Origin: Bacillota bacterium | Lineage (GTDB): Bacteria; Bacillota; Limnochordia; Darwinibacteriales; Darwinibacteriaceae | Assembly: GCA_012521335.1 (NCBI GenBank) | Contig: JAAYMM010000048.1 | Coordinates: 1-40,619, forward strand | Direction: 5' to 3' | DNA: 40,619 bases | Shown here: piece after piece, positions 25,026 through 33,381 of the stretch | How the letters are laid out: each line of letters starts with the position of its first letter | How positions within the stretch are numbered: the first letter of the stretch is position 1 | Position numbers and translations under genes: made by a program | The notes under the pieces: model-generated | The model's input: only the letters and a program-made list of their open reading frames with translations | Databases searched by the model: none | Told to the model about the DNA's origin: nothing

Positions 25026-26306
25026 TCAATACTGATCGTCCAGAACTTCCTGGACCTTCTCGCGCAGGATGTCCAGAGCTTCTCTGGGATCCATGTTCTC
25101 CAGCATGACGCTTTCCACGGCTTCCTTAATGAAGCGCTCAAACTGGTAGCCGTTCTCATGCAGGAACACAATGTGGCCTCTCTCCATATCGTTCATGAAG
25201 ACGTCCATGTAGGGCAGTTCCATGAACCGAGGATCGTTCAAGAGGTCGTTGCGCGGCTGGATGATGTTAACAACTTCCAGGTACTCCCACGGATGATCCA
25301 GCATGTAAGCTGCGAACTTCCATGCCCAGTACTGCTTCTCGGGAGTGGTCTGGGCATTGACCATCATGTAGTGGCCGTAGTAGGCGCAGGCCACATCTTG
25401 CACCGCGTTTTCAAATACGGGGAACGGAACAACTCTCCACTCACCGCTCTCGAAGAACTCGGGGTTGTCGATGCGCAGGCGGCCCTGCTGATAAAAACCG
25501 GACAAGCACATGGCGATGTCATTGTTGTCGTAGTCCCATACTTTGCGGGCAGAAGTGTAAGTGGGGCTGCCCAGGTTGCGTCCGTGAGGACCAAATTCGC
25601 GGAACCACTCGAGAACCTGGAGCCAGGCCTCGTCGTTCACAATGGCCTTGGTGCCGTCTTCACTGAGCAGAGCACCGCCCAGCTGTTCTACCATGGGCAG
25701 CATGGCTACCAGGTAGTAAGGATAACGGAAGTCAAAACCGCGGCGGACAACGATGTCGCCTTCACGAATGACCAGCTTCTCGGAGATCTCGATCATCTCT
25801 TCCCAGGTCTTGGGATAGTCCACATCGGGATCGAGGCCAGCATCGCGGAAGATGCGGTCGTTGATGTAGATGGACCAGTTGGTGAGCTCCAGGGGCAGGC
25901 CGTAGATCTCGCCATCCATGGTCACGGGGTCAAAGGTGCCAGGCAGGTAGTTGGCGACGAGCTCCTCGGCGTTGGCATAGCCAGCAGCCTCGTAGTTCAC
26001 AGGGGCTACTCGGCCGTGGATCATGTAGCCGTATTCCTGCTCGATGGGCAGGTTGAACAGGTCAGGAGCGTTCTGGGCAGAAAAAGCGGTGAGGACCAGA
26101 TCGCCCATCTTGGCCGCTTCATAAACTACCCGCTTAATGGTGACGTTGGGGTACAACTTCTGGAATTCTTCGATATAGCGATTCTCAATCTCGGTACGGT
26201 TGTCATCGGTATGGGTCCAGTACACGATCTCGATGTTCTGCGCACTGGCCAAGCTGGTGAACACTAAAGACAGAGCAACAAAGAACAGTAGTAAGGCTTT
26301 CTTCAA
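25026..26306 (-). CDS. Family-1 sugar ABC substrate-binding protein
   Basis: 426 residues with a sec-type signal peptide (KKALLLFFVALSLVFTSLASA) and the SBP_bac_1 fold: EIVYWTHTDDNRTEIENRYIEEFQKLYPNV at the mature start, GEIYGLPLELTNWSIYIND, and PKTWEEMIEISEKL. It binds a sugar or oligosaccharide outside the cell. The start is moved to TTG 26306: AAAGGGG lies 9 bases upstream, and the longer track version would put 20 polar residues, two of them cysteines, before the signal. It is the first gene of the second CUT1 operon. Confidence 0.93.
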   Translation of the reverse strand: MKKALLLFFVALSLVFTSLASAQNIEIVYWTHTDDNRTEIENRYIEEFQKLYPNVTIKRVVYEAAKMGDLVLTAFSAQNAPDLFNLPIEQEYGYMIHGRVAPVNYEAAGYANAEELVANYLPGTFDPVTMDGEIYGLPLELTNWSIYINDRIFRDAGLDPDVDYPKTWEEMIEISEKLVIREGDIVVRRGFDFRYPYYLVAMLPMVEQLGGALLSEDGTKAIVNDEAWLQVLEWFREFGPHGRNLGSPTYTSARKVWDYDNNDIAMCLSGFYQQGRLRIDNPEFFESGEWRVVPFPVFENAVQDVACAYYGHYMMVNAQTTPEKQYWAWKFAAYMLDHPWEYLEVVNIIQPRNDLLNDPRFMELPYMDVFMNDMERGHIVFLHENGYQFERFIKEAVESVMLENMDPREALDILREKVQEVLDDQY

Positions 26307-26445
26307 CGCATTTATCCCCTTTCTCGATAGTGTCTGACAGGTACAGCGAAGTGTTTCTCTCTCCACAGTTCCCCCCTTGCCGCCAAGGTTGGTCTTAACA
26401 TTTCTGCCAAAATCGCCACAAAGACCAAACCGTTACTTCTCCAAA

Positions 26446-26459
26446 GGAAACCGATTTCC
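26446..26459. promoter_or_regulatory. LacI-family-like operator before the sugar ABC operon
   Basis: GGAAACCGATTTCC is a 14-base imperfect palindrome with the central CG and AAA/TTT arms typical of LacI-family operators. A second CG-centred half-similar site, CAAACCGTTAC, lies about 20 bases away (26426-26436). No regulator gene is adjacent. No clear promoter was found in this 200-base gap. Confidence 0.35.
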
Positions 26460-26497
26460 TCCCTTTACCCCCACTGTCAGCCGTTAGTCATTTTTGG

Positions 26498-26525
26498 AAA
26501 AAATTGAGACACCCGTTAAGGTGTC
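26498..26525 (-). terminator. Terminator of the DUF1540 gene
   Basis: On the minus strand GACACC-TTAACG-GGTGTC is followed by a T-run (TTTTTT). It overlaps the last codons of the DUF1540 gene. Confidence 0.8.
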
Positions 26526-26734
26526 CCCCGTTCTTTAAATGTTTTACAGCAGGTGGCTTCACATGAACTCACGGACGTTTCTCCGTACTGCTGCACAATG
26601 CTCTGGGTATCTTGGAAGTCATAGCTCTCGGGCAGCTTAGCTCCCATCTCATCGCTGGTGATCAGGATGCTTTGGGCTGCACAGTAGTTGTCGTCCCACC
26701 ACTGGCAGTTCTGGACAGTGCAGTGGACTTCCAT
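26516..26734 (-). CDS. DUF1540 cysteine-rich small protein
   Basis: 72 residues, MEVHCTVQNCQWWDDNYC..., with cysteines spaced as in DUF1540 (C-x4-C-x7-C near the start and a C-x3-CC cluster near the end), a likely metal-binding knuckle. Proteins of this kind are common in clostridia and bacilli; their function is unknown. ATG 26734 is chosen because AAAGGAGG lies before it, while the longer track start has no ribosome site. It is divergent from the acyl-CoA synthetase gene. Confidence 0.85.
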   Translation of the reverse strand: MEVHCTVQNCQWWDDNYCAAQSILITSDEMGAKLPESYDFQDTQSIVQQYGETSVSSCEATCCKTFKERGTP

Positions 26735-26805
26735 AGACAGCCTCCTTTGGATTGTTTTCACCTCTATGGTTCCATCTTTTCACCAACTTATACCCCGCGA
26801 TTATG

Positions 26806-26834
26806 TTGCCGAAGTTTTACCGTTCCATTATAAT
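26806..26834 (+). promoter_or_regulatory. Promoter of the acyl-CoA synthetase gene
   Basis: -10 TATAAT (26829-26834) with -35 TTGCCG (26806-26811) at a 17-base spacing. It lies 30 bases before the coding start. Confidence 0.7.
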
Positions 26835-26863
26835 AAAGTGAACGAAATTACGGATACAGGTGG

Positions 26864-29095
26864 GTGCTCAGGTTGGAAAAGAACATGGTCCAGATCATCG
26901 ACGGCATTTTGTCCGGAGCGGCAAGGGAAGGCAGGCAGGTGCTCTACGAATTTGAGGTCTATCAGATGCTGGAAGCGATCGGTATCGCAGTACCGCGCCA
27001 TCTGTTTGTGGCCAGCCCCAAGGCCTTAAATCTCACCCTGCTCGAGGAGTTTGGCTCCGATCTGGTGGTGAAAATCGTCTCTCCCCACATTGCCCACAAA
27101 CAGAAGCTGGGGGGAGTAAAGGTGGTGCGCAATTGGCGCACAGCCGGGCTGGAAAAGATCATGGATGAGATGCACAACCAAGTCCTTGCCCACTTCCTTG
27201 GCGATCCCCCCCACATTGCCGGTTTTCTGCTGGTGGAGTTTGTGCACTACGAGCCGGCGTTGGGGCGGGAGGCCATGATCGGGTTCCGCGAAGACGGGGA
27301 GTTTGGCCCCGTGCTGCTCATGAGCAAAGGGGGCGATGATGCGGAGTTTTTCGCGCAGCATTACGATGCGGCCAACCTGCTCCTGCCGCCCGTGAGCCTG
27401 GAAGGAGCCCGCCAGTTCGTGGCTGGGCTCAAGATTGCCAAGAAATATCAGCAGTTGGGCAAGTCTCAGTACATAGAACTGCTCGCGGACGCCCTGTACA
27501 AGATTGCCTGCCTGGTGAGCCAGTACTCCAGCCTGGCGGCGGAAGACACCCGCTTTAGACTAGAGGCTTTGGATCTGAACCCGCTCGTGCTCACGGCAGA
27601 TGAGCGCCTGGTAGCCATCGACGGCTACGCGGAGTTCAGCACGGCCCCAGCCGCGCCCTGCGTCAAGCCCAATGTGCACAACCTGGAATACTTCTTTAGA
27701 CCCGAAAGCATAGCGGTGATCGGGGTTTCTGCCGATCTGGCCAAACCAAGCATGGCCCGGGAAATAGCTAAGCTGCTGCACAGGATGGGGCACAGGGATC
27801 TCTACCTGGTCAACCCCAAGGGGGGCAGCCTGGAGCTTGGGGGTGAACTCTATCCCCTCCACCGCTCCTTCCAGGAAATCCCCCAACCTGTGGACCTGGT
27901 GGTCTATGCCGCCCCCATTGCCAGTGCAGCCCAGTTCATGGAGGAACTGCGGGGCAAGGCGAAGGCGGTGATCGTCATTTCTGGGCTGCCGGCCGGCCTG
28001 GAGTATGCCGAGTTTGTCCGGCAGATGGATCTGGTCAGGCCCCCGGAACTGCGCATTATGGGTCCCAACTGCATGGGCGTGTACTGCGCCCCCACTGGCC
28101 AGCATCCCGGGGTAAATACCCTGTTCATTGAAGAAAAAAGACTGGGCCTGAGCCACTCCGCGCGCAGCAATACCGCGCTGCTCACCCAGAGCGGAGCCCT
28201 TGCCTTAACTACCAACGATCAGATGAAAGAAAGCAGGCTGTTTAAGGCCATCGTCAGTTTTGGCAACAAGTACGATGTGCAGATCACAGATCTGCTGGCC
28301 TATTTCGCCCACGATAAAGACACAGAGCTCATTGCCCTGTACCTGGAAGGCCTAGCCCGCGGTGAAGGGCGCCTCTTCTTCCAACTGGCCCAAGAGGCCA
28401 GTAAGCCCATCGTGGCCTACAAGTCGGGCCGTACGGAAACGGGTGCCCAAGCGGCTGCCTCCCACACCGCGGCCATGAGCGGAAACTATGCCGTCTTTAA
28501 GGCAGCCTGCGAGCAGGCCGGCATCGTGCTCGCAGAACGGCTGGAGGATTACTATGATTACGTCAAGATCTTTTCGCTCTTGGCAGGGAAAAAACCCCGG
28601 GGCCAGCAGGTGGCCGTAGTGGTCAATGCAGGATTTGAATCGGCGGTGGCGGGGGATGCCTTGAGCAGGCTGCGGCCCGCGCCCTTGGCCGCAGAAACCA
28701 AGCAGAAGCTGCAGAAGATCGATGTGCATGGGCTGGTGGACCTCTCCACTGCACTTTTGGATGTAACGCCCATGGCCAACGACCAGCTGTTCACCGCCTT
28801 TGTGGAAACGGTGCTCCAGGATCCGGCGGTGGATGCTGTAGTGGTGGGCATTGTTCCCCACTCCAATGCCCTCAAAAGTACGCCTGATACCTGCCAGGAT
28901 GCAGACAGCATGGCCCAGCTCTTAGTTCAGCTGGCCCACAAGACGGACAAGCCCCTGGTTGTGTCGGTGAACGGCGGCCGGTACTTCGACGACTTCGCGG
29001 CCCTCATGGAAGCAGGGGGCCTGCCGGTCTACCGCAACATCCGAGCCGCCATCCAAGCCTTGGAGGTGTTTGCCAGTTATCACCTCAAGCGGTAG
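26864..29095 (+). CDS. Acyl-CoA synthetase (NDP-forming), beta-alpha fused, acetate-CoA ligase type
   Basis: 743 residues of the ADP-forming acyl-CoA synthetase superfamily, which makes ATP from ADP while releasing an acid from its CoA thioester. Residues about 1-265 are an ATP-grasp domain (VVKIVSPHIAHKQKLGGVKVV, LEALDLNPLVL). Then comes a CoA-binding Rossmann domain from about 283 (PESIAVIGVSADLAKPS, GPNCMGVY) and the ligase domain with the phospho-histidine motif, AAASHTAAMSG. The order (beta first) is the reverse of the common alpha-beta fusion. The start is uncertain: GTG 26864, TTG 26873 or ATG 26885. The substrate is not defined; a fermentative energy role is an inference. Confidence 0.9.
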   Translation: MLRLEKNMVQIIDGILSGAAREGRQVLYEFEVYQMLEAIGIAVPRHLFVASPKALNLTLLEEFGSDLVVKIVSPHIAHKQKLGGVKVVRNWRTAGLEKIMDEMHNQVLAHFLGDPPHIAGFLLVEFVHYEPALGREAMIGFREDGEFGPVLLMSKGGDDAEFFAQHYDAANLLLPPVSLEGARQFVAGLKIAKKYQQLGKSQYIELLADALYKIACLVSQYSSLAAEDTRFRLEALDLNPLVLTADERLVAIDGYAEFSTAPAAPCVKPNVHNLEYFFRPESIAVIGVSADLAKPSMAREIAKLLHRMGHRDLYLVNPKGGSLELGGELYPLHRSFQEIPQPVDLVVYAAPIASAAQFMEELRGKAKAVIVISGLPAGLEYAEFVRQMDLVRPPELRIMGPNCMGVYCAPTGQHPGVNTLFIEEKRLGLSHSARSNTALLTQSGALALTTNDQMKESRLFKAIVSFGNKYDVQITDLLAYFAHDKDTELIALYLEGLARGEGRLFFQLAQEASKPIVAYKSGRTETGAQAAASHTAAMSGNYAVFKAACEQAGIVLAERLEDYYDYVKIFSLLAGKKPRGQQVAVVVNAGFESAVAGDALSRLRPAPLAAETKQKLQKIDVHGLVDLSTALLDVTPMANDQLFTAFVETVLQDPAVDAVVVGIVPHSNALKSTPDTCQDADSMAQLLVQLAHKTDKPLVVSVNGGRYFDDFAALMEAGGLPVYRNIRAAIQALEVFASYHLKR

Positions 29096-29108
29096 TATAG
29101 AGAACAAT

Positions 29109-29146
29109 AACGGGTGCTTTTCTCCGCTGCGGGAAAAGCACCCGTT
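29109..29146. terminator. Bidirectional terminator (acyl-CoA synthetase / hisC)
   Basis: AACGGGTGCTTTTC (29109-29122) pairs perfectly with GAAAAGCACCCGTT (29133-29146), between two convergent genes. Confidence 0.85.
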
Positions 29147-29166
29147 CGCTTCTAGCCACCGCCCAA

Positions 29167-30276
29167 TCAGCTTAAGGGCGCCAGTTCTGCCAACACTTCC
29201 TCGAGGGCTTGGATAAAGACCCTGTTTTCTTCTGCGGTGCCGATGCTCACCCGCAGCCAGGTGCTGTAGCGCGGTACCCCCACCGGCCGGATAATTACGC
29301 CTCGGCGCAAGAGGGCCTGGAACACGGCCTGGCCATCACGCCGGGAGTCAAACATAATATGGTTGGCCTCGGTCTTGCCGTAAGGCAGCCCCAGCCTTTC
29401 CAGCTGGCCGTAGAGATACTCTTTCCCCGCGTTGTTGTTGGCCACGGTACGGGCGAGAAACTCCTCATCATCCAGCGCAGCTAGGGCCGCGGCTTGCGTT
29501 AGGGAGGTGACGTTAAAGGGGTTGCGGATGCGGTTGATCAGGCCCAGAAGAGCAGGATGGCCGATGGTAAACCCCAGCCGCAAGCCCGCCAATCCATAGG
29601 CTTTGGACAGGGTGCGCAGCACCAACATGTTCGGGTACTTCTGCACGAGTTCAATGCTGTCCCGGGGGTACTCTGGATGGGTGGCAAACTCATAGTACGC
29701 CTCATCGTACACCACCAGTGTCTCTGGGGAAACGGACTCCAGCAGGTCCAGCAGCTCGCCGCGGGTGAAAAACGAGCCCGTAGGATTGTTGGGGTTGCAG
29801 AGCCAGACCAGCCGCGTCTGAGGCGTGAGTACCTCCTTAAAGCCGCCCAGATCGTAGCCCAGATCCTTCATAGGTACAATCTGCAGATCTGCCCCCATCA
29901 TCAGAGAAGTAATCTGGTACCGGGGAAAGGTTACTTCCGCCATGATTACCTGACTCCCTGGTTCAATGAAGGTCTTCGCGATCAAGTCCACCATCTCGTC
30001 GGACCCGCAGGTGGGCAGGACCATTTCTGGGGCCACTCCGTATTTCTCCGCGATCTTCTCCTTCAACAGGGTGGCATTTCCATCGGGGTAGAAGTTGGCC
30101 TGCTCCAAGGCTTGGAGAACCGCTTCCCGCACCCGAGGCGAAAAGCCCAGGGGGTTTTCGTTGGAGGCCAGTTTGATCACGCGCTCCAGCCCCAGTTCCC
30201 TTTGGACATCCGCGATGGGCTTGCCGGGCTGATAAGGGGAGATGGCGTTGAGCTCGGGCCTGTATCTAACCGTCAC
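29167..30276 (-). CDS. hisC: Histidinol-phosphate aminotransferase
   Basis: A 369-residue class II-type aminotransferase that uses PLP. The N-terminal LASNENPLGFSP, CNPNNPTGSFF, VVYDEAYYEF and the PLP lysine in LRTLSKAYGLAGLRLGF are typical of HisC. It converts imidazole-acetol phosphate to histidinol phosphate; HisC enzymes often also act on aromatic amino acids. No other his genes are in the window, so a broader or aromatic role cannot be excluded. ATG 30276 has GAGGAG in front. It is a single gene. Confidence 0.9.
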   Translation of the reverse strand: MTVRYRPELNAISPYQPGKPIADVQRELGLERVIKLASNENPLGFSPRVREAVLQALEQANFYPDGNATLLKEKIAEKYGVAPEMVLPTCGSDEMVDLIAKTFIEPGSQVIMAEVTFPRYQITSLMMGADLQIVPMKDLGYDLGGFKEVLTPQTRLVWLCNPNNPTGSFFTRGELLDLLESVSPETLVVYDEAYYEFATHPEYPRDSIELVQKYPNMLVLRTLSKAYGLAGLRLGFTIGHPALLGLINRIRNPFNVTSLTQAAALAALDDEEFLARTVANNNAGKEYLYGQLERLGLPYGKTEANHIMFDSRRDGQAVFQALLRRGVIIRPVGVPRYSTWLRVSIGTAEENRVFIQALEEVLAELAPLS

Positions 30277-30411
30277 ACATGATTCCTCCTCATTGTGATT
30301 TTGTTTACTAACAGTTAAAATTCCTCTGAATCTTTCTGCCCGGATCTATGAATTCCTGCCATCTCACCGCCAGGGGAGAGAAAAGAGCCGGGGGCCCAGC
30401 CCAAGCGCCAC

Positions 30412-30439
30412 AAAAAAAGTGCAGCCAAAATGGCTGCAC
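30412..30439 (-). terminator. Strong terminator upstream of hisC
   Basis: On the minus strand GTGCAGCC-ATTTT-GGCTGCAC is followed by TTTTTTT. No convincing gene lies directly before it, so it ends either the long 3' region of the phosphatase transcript or an unannotated small transcript. Confidence 0.9.
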
Positions 30440-30679
30440 CATGCTGCAAAGGAAGCCTCATCCAGATATGAGAAAGCGTCGTCTAGAGCTTGATACTGTG
30501 GTACTGGTGTTGTGCTGCGTCCTTAAGTATGCTGCTCTGCTGCGATTTATGCTTCAGCTGCGCCGTGATTGTGCTGGAAAGACTGCTGCCACTGCGGATC
30601 TCCACGTTGGACCCAAGTAGTAGTGCACGTTGAGATGGATCAGGCTGTCCTCTGCAAAATTGAACCTCAGGTTTTCCCC

Positions 30680-30709
30680 AAAAGAAGCAGCACCCTCGCA
30701 GGCTGCTGC
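30680..30709 (-). terminator. Weak terminator of the alkaline phosphatase gene
   Basis: GCAGCA and TGCTGC with an inner CC/GG pair form a hairpin whose minus-strand 3' side is CTTCTTTTGG. It lies about 95 bases past the phosphatase stop. Confidence 0.45.
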
Positions 30710-30804
30710 TGGGTTCTCATTTCCACATGGTGAGTAATTATTCCTGCCAGGGGTAGAAAGTTTAGGTTTACTTAATCACCCCTTAGCAAACAGCCCACCA
30801 AACC

Positions 30805-31959
30805 TTAGGGACTTTTTTTCAGGGCTGGAAAATCATCCATCCCCATGAGCTCCGCAATGCGCCGCGGAATCTCGGTGATCTGCAGAGTGCCGCTGAAGTG
30901 CTCGGCACCAGGCCCAAAGGCGTAAATGGGTACCATGCTTGCGGTGTGGGCCGTAGCTGCCCAGCTGTAGGTGACGTTCGCGCCCGAAGGCTGCCCGCCT
31001 GTAATGGTCAAACCTCCCGTTTCATGGTCCGCGGTGACCACAACCAAAGTGCCGGGATGCTCCCGGGCGAACTCCAGGGCCAAACCAACCACCTGGTCAA
31101 ACATGAGCACCTCTCCCACCATCTCCTTGATGCTGTTAGTGTGGGCAGCCCGGTCAATACGGGATCCTTCCACCACCAAGAAGAAGCCCTGGGGATTTTG
31201 GCTCACCAGCTCCAAGGCGCGCTGCGCCATCTCCAGCAGCGAAGGTTCCGTAGGCAGGCGGGTGAGCTCGAAGCTCATATCACCCCCGATGAAGAGCCCA
31301 ATCAGCTTCATCTCCGGGGTGATCTCCAGGTTGAGCAGCCCATCCCGATCCGCTACGAAGGTATAGCCCATTTCCAAGGCCCGGTGGATCAGAGCGTTGC
31401 TTTTAGGCTTTTTGGTAAAGGGATTGATCCCAAAGGTGTCCGCTCCTCCCCCCAGGAGCACATCGGGGGCAGCCTCCAAAACGGCCGCGGCAACGTCCCG
31501 CTCTAAAGCCCGGTGATCGGCGTTCACGAGAAAAGCAGCCGGCGTGGCATCGGTAATCTTCACCGTCGCCACAACCCCTGTACTCAAGCCCTGTTCCTTG
31601 GCCTTGAGCATGATGCTCCGCACAGCCGTACCATCGGGCAGGGTGCCCAAGCGGCCGGTGTCGGTGCGGTAGCCCGTGGCTAAAGCTGTGGCTGCCGCTG
31701 CCGAGTCGGTCACCAAGTTGTTGGCTGCGTAGTTGATGGAAAAACCGGTGTAAGGCATGGTATCCAGGTTAAGCACTGCCGACGCTCCGCCCTCGAGGCT
31801 GAGGCGAGCGGCGGTTACTTGGTTGATCCCCAGGCCATCCCCGATGAGCAGGATCACGTTCTTCACCGGCGCCTCCGCTCCAGCTGTCCCCCCCAGGAAG
31901 AGCGCCAAGACCAGCAGCAGGGCCGCGGCAAGCGGGATGCTGTTGTACCTTCTTGACAT
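30805..31959 (-). CDS. Secreted alkaline phosphatase
   Basis: 384 residues of the alkaline phosphatase superfamily. After a hydrophobic signal (AAALLLVLALFLGGTAGAEA) come NVILLIGDGLG, with the first metal aspartate, the nucleophile serine in LVTDSAAAATALATG, VEGSRIDRAAH and VVTADHETGGL, with the remaining metal ligands. It strips phosphate from organic phosphates outside the membrane. The start is moved to ATG 31959 (MSRRYNS) with AAAGGGAAG upstream; the track's GTG version has no ribosome site. It is divergent from the VanX-deaminase gene. Confidence 0.93.
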   Translation of the reverse strand: MSRRYNSIPLAAALLLVLALFLGGTAGAEAPVKNVILLIGDGLGINQVTAARLSLEGGASAVLNLDTMPYTGFSINYAANNLVTDSAAAATALATGYRTDTGRLGTLPDGTAVRSIMLKAKEQGLSTGVVATVKITDATPAAFLVNADHRALERDVAAAVLEAAPDVLLGGGADTFGINPFTKKPKSNALIHRALEMGYTFVADRDGLLNLEITPEMKLIGLFIGGDMSFELTRLPTEPSLLEMAQRALELVSQNPQGFFLVVEGSRIDRAAHTNSIKEMVGEVLMFDQVVGLALEFAREHPGTLVVVTADHETGGLTITGGQPSGANVTYSWAATAHTASMVPIYAFGPGAEHFSGTLQITEIPRRIAELMGMDDFPALKKSP

Positions 31960-32128
31960 GCCAACCACTTCCCTTTCCCGTAAATTCACCTGAAGTTCAA
32001 CTTAGACAGAGCGAGGGGAAAACCTGCCCGCAGATTGTCCTCCTCGTCCGCAAAAGCGGCCGGGAAGGTAACCGGGCGTTTGCAGGAGTTGGAAATTCTG
32101 TCCAGAAAGAGGAAGATTAAGAAGTGGA

Positions 32129-32145
32129 CCGGCCCTGAAGGCCGG
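32129..32145. other. Short hairpin before the VanX-deaminase gene
   Basis: CCGGCC-CTGAA-GGCCGG forms a 6-base-pair, all-GC hairpin 27 bases before the coding start. It could slow translation or act as an operator. No clear promoter was found in the 212-base divergent gap. Confidence 0.4.
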
Positions 32146-32171
32146 CCAATCCAGAGAGCGGGGTGTGCTTG

Positions 32172-33350
32172 TTGAAACGTAGAATTTGCTTACTGTTGTC
32201 TGTTCTGCTGTGCGTACTCTGGGCAGTACCCGGGCTGGCCCAGGTACTGCCGGAAGGCTTTGTGTATGTCAAGGATGTGATCCCCAGTGTGCGGCTGGAC
32301 ATCCGCTACTACAGCGGCCACAACTTCGTAGGCACGCGCATTGACGGCTACAACGCCCCCACCGCCATCCTCACCAGCGAGGCCGCAGAGGCTCTCAAAA
32401 AGGCCGCCGAAATCCTGGATGAACAGGGTTATTTGATCAAGATCTTCGATGCTTACCGCCCCCTGCGCGCCGTGGAGCGTTTTCTGATCTGGGCCCAAGA
32501 CCTGGACGATCAGAAGATGAAAGAATTCTACTATCCGGAAGTGGACAAAGCCCGCGTCTTTGAGCTGGGTTATGTGGCCCTGCGTTCCGGCCACAGCAGG
32601 GGCAGCACAGTGGACCTCACCCTGGTCTACAAAGATACCCTGGAAGAGGTGGATATGGGCAGCCCGTTTGACTTCTTCGGCCCCATTTCCCACCATGGTA
32701 CAGACTTGATCACCCCTGAGCAGGAGGCCAACCGCAACATTCTGCGGGATGCCATGGTTGCCGCAGGGTTTGAGCCCTATCCCAATGAATGGTGGCACTA
32801 CCGCTTAGTTGACGAGCCCTATCCCGACCGTTACTTCGACTTTCCAGTGGATGCTCCCGAGTACATCAGCTGGCGAGGCGTGCTCGATGAAGCATTGGAG
32901 CAAGCAGTAGCCAGGGCCCGCCAGACCATGAATGAGAACATTGGCGGCCCGTTTGGTGCGGCCATCTTTGACCAGGAAGGCAACATAATCGTGGTTGCTT
33001 CCAACAGTGTCCTGCGGGATCACGACCCCACTGCCCACGCTGAGGTGAACGCCATTAGGGAGGCGGGGAGGATCTTGGGTACCCACGACCTTTCGGGCTA
33101 CATCCTCTACGCCACAGGCTATCCCTGCCCCATGTGCCTTGCTGCCACGATCTGGGCCAACATCACCCATGTGATCTATGGAGCCCGGCCAGAAGATGCA
33201 GAAGCCATCGGCTTCCGCGATGACTTCATCTACCGCTTTATTGAAGCCGGCCGCGTGGACAGCTCTATCCTCTTGATCGAAGAGTACGGGCGGGAGAAAT
33301 GCGTAGAGCTGTTCCAGGAGTATGCCGCCAAGCAGAAGCAGATCTACTAG
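32172..33350 (+). CDS. Secreted fusion: VanX-type D-Ala-D-Ala dipeptidase + guanine/nucleoside deaminase
   Basis: 392 residues with two catalytic domains in one frame. A signal peptide (KRRICLLLSVLLCVLWAVPGLA) comes first. Residues about 25-220 are an M15D/VanX-type dipeptidase: DAYRP, the zinc motif SGHSRGSTVD, and EWWHYRL with the catalytic glutamate and third zinc histidine, ending YFDFPV. Residues about 235-392 are a cytidine-deaminase-fold domain of GuaD type: GGPFGAAIF, HAEVNAI with the zinc histidine and catalytic glutamate, PCPMC with two zinc cysteines, and AIGFRDDFIY. All key residues of both domains are present. Such deaminases are normally cytoplasmic, so export is odd. The start is TTG 32172 (track start GTG 32163); GAGAGCGGGG lies before it. 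Confidence 0.9.
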   Translation: MKRRICLLLSVLLCVLWAVPGLAQVLPEGFVYVKDVIPSVRLDIRYYSGHNFVGTRIDGYNAPTAILTSEAAEALKKAAEILDEQGYLIKIFDAYRPLRAVERFLIWAQDLDDQKMKEFYYPEVDKARVFELGYVALRSGHSRGSTVDLTLVYKDTLEEVDMGSPFDFFGPISHHGTDLITPEQEANRNILRDAMVAAGFEPYPNEWWHYRLVDEPYPDRYFDFPVDAPEYISWRGVLDEALEQAVARARQTMNENIGGPFGAAIFDQEGNIIVVASNSVLRDHDPTAHAEVNAIREAGRILGTHDLSGYILYATGYPCPMCLAATIWANITHVIYGARPEDAEAIGFRDDFIYRFIEAGRVDSSILLIEEYGREKCVELFQEYAAKQKQIY

Positions 33351-33381
33351 ACCCCAGGTGCCAACACAGGAGGCACCTACC

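Larger units (their letters stand above)
30277..30804. other. Gene-poor stretch between hisC and the alkaline phosphatase gene
   Basis: No confident gene in 528 bases. It holds a strong minus-strand terminator (30412-30439) and a weaker one (30680-30709). On the minus strand a 74-codon open frame (30554-30775) has no ATG, GTG or TTG start; its translation includes ASFGENLRFNF and HLNVHYYLG, which look protein-like. It may be a gene remnant or the 5'-less end of a small protein. The plus-strand 90-residue ORF here is unconvincing. Confidence 0.5.

Noticed and set aside
30348-30620. Plus-strand 90-residue ORF in the gap after hisC
   Set aside because: It runs through the strong terminator hairpin, lacks a ribosome site and shows no family-like segments.
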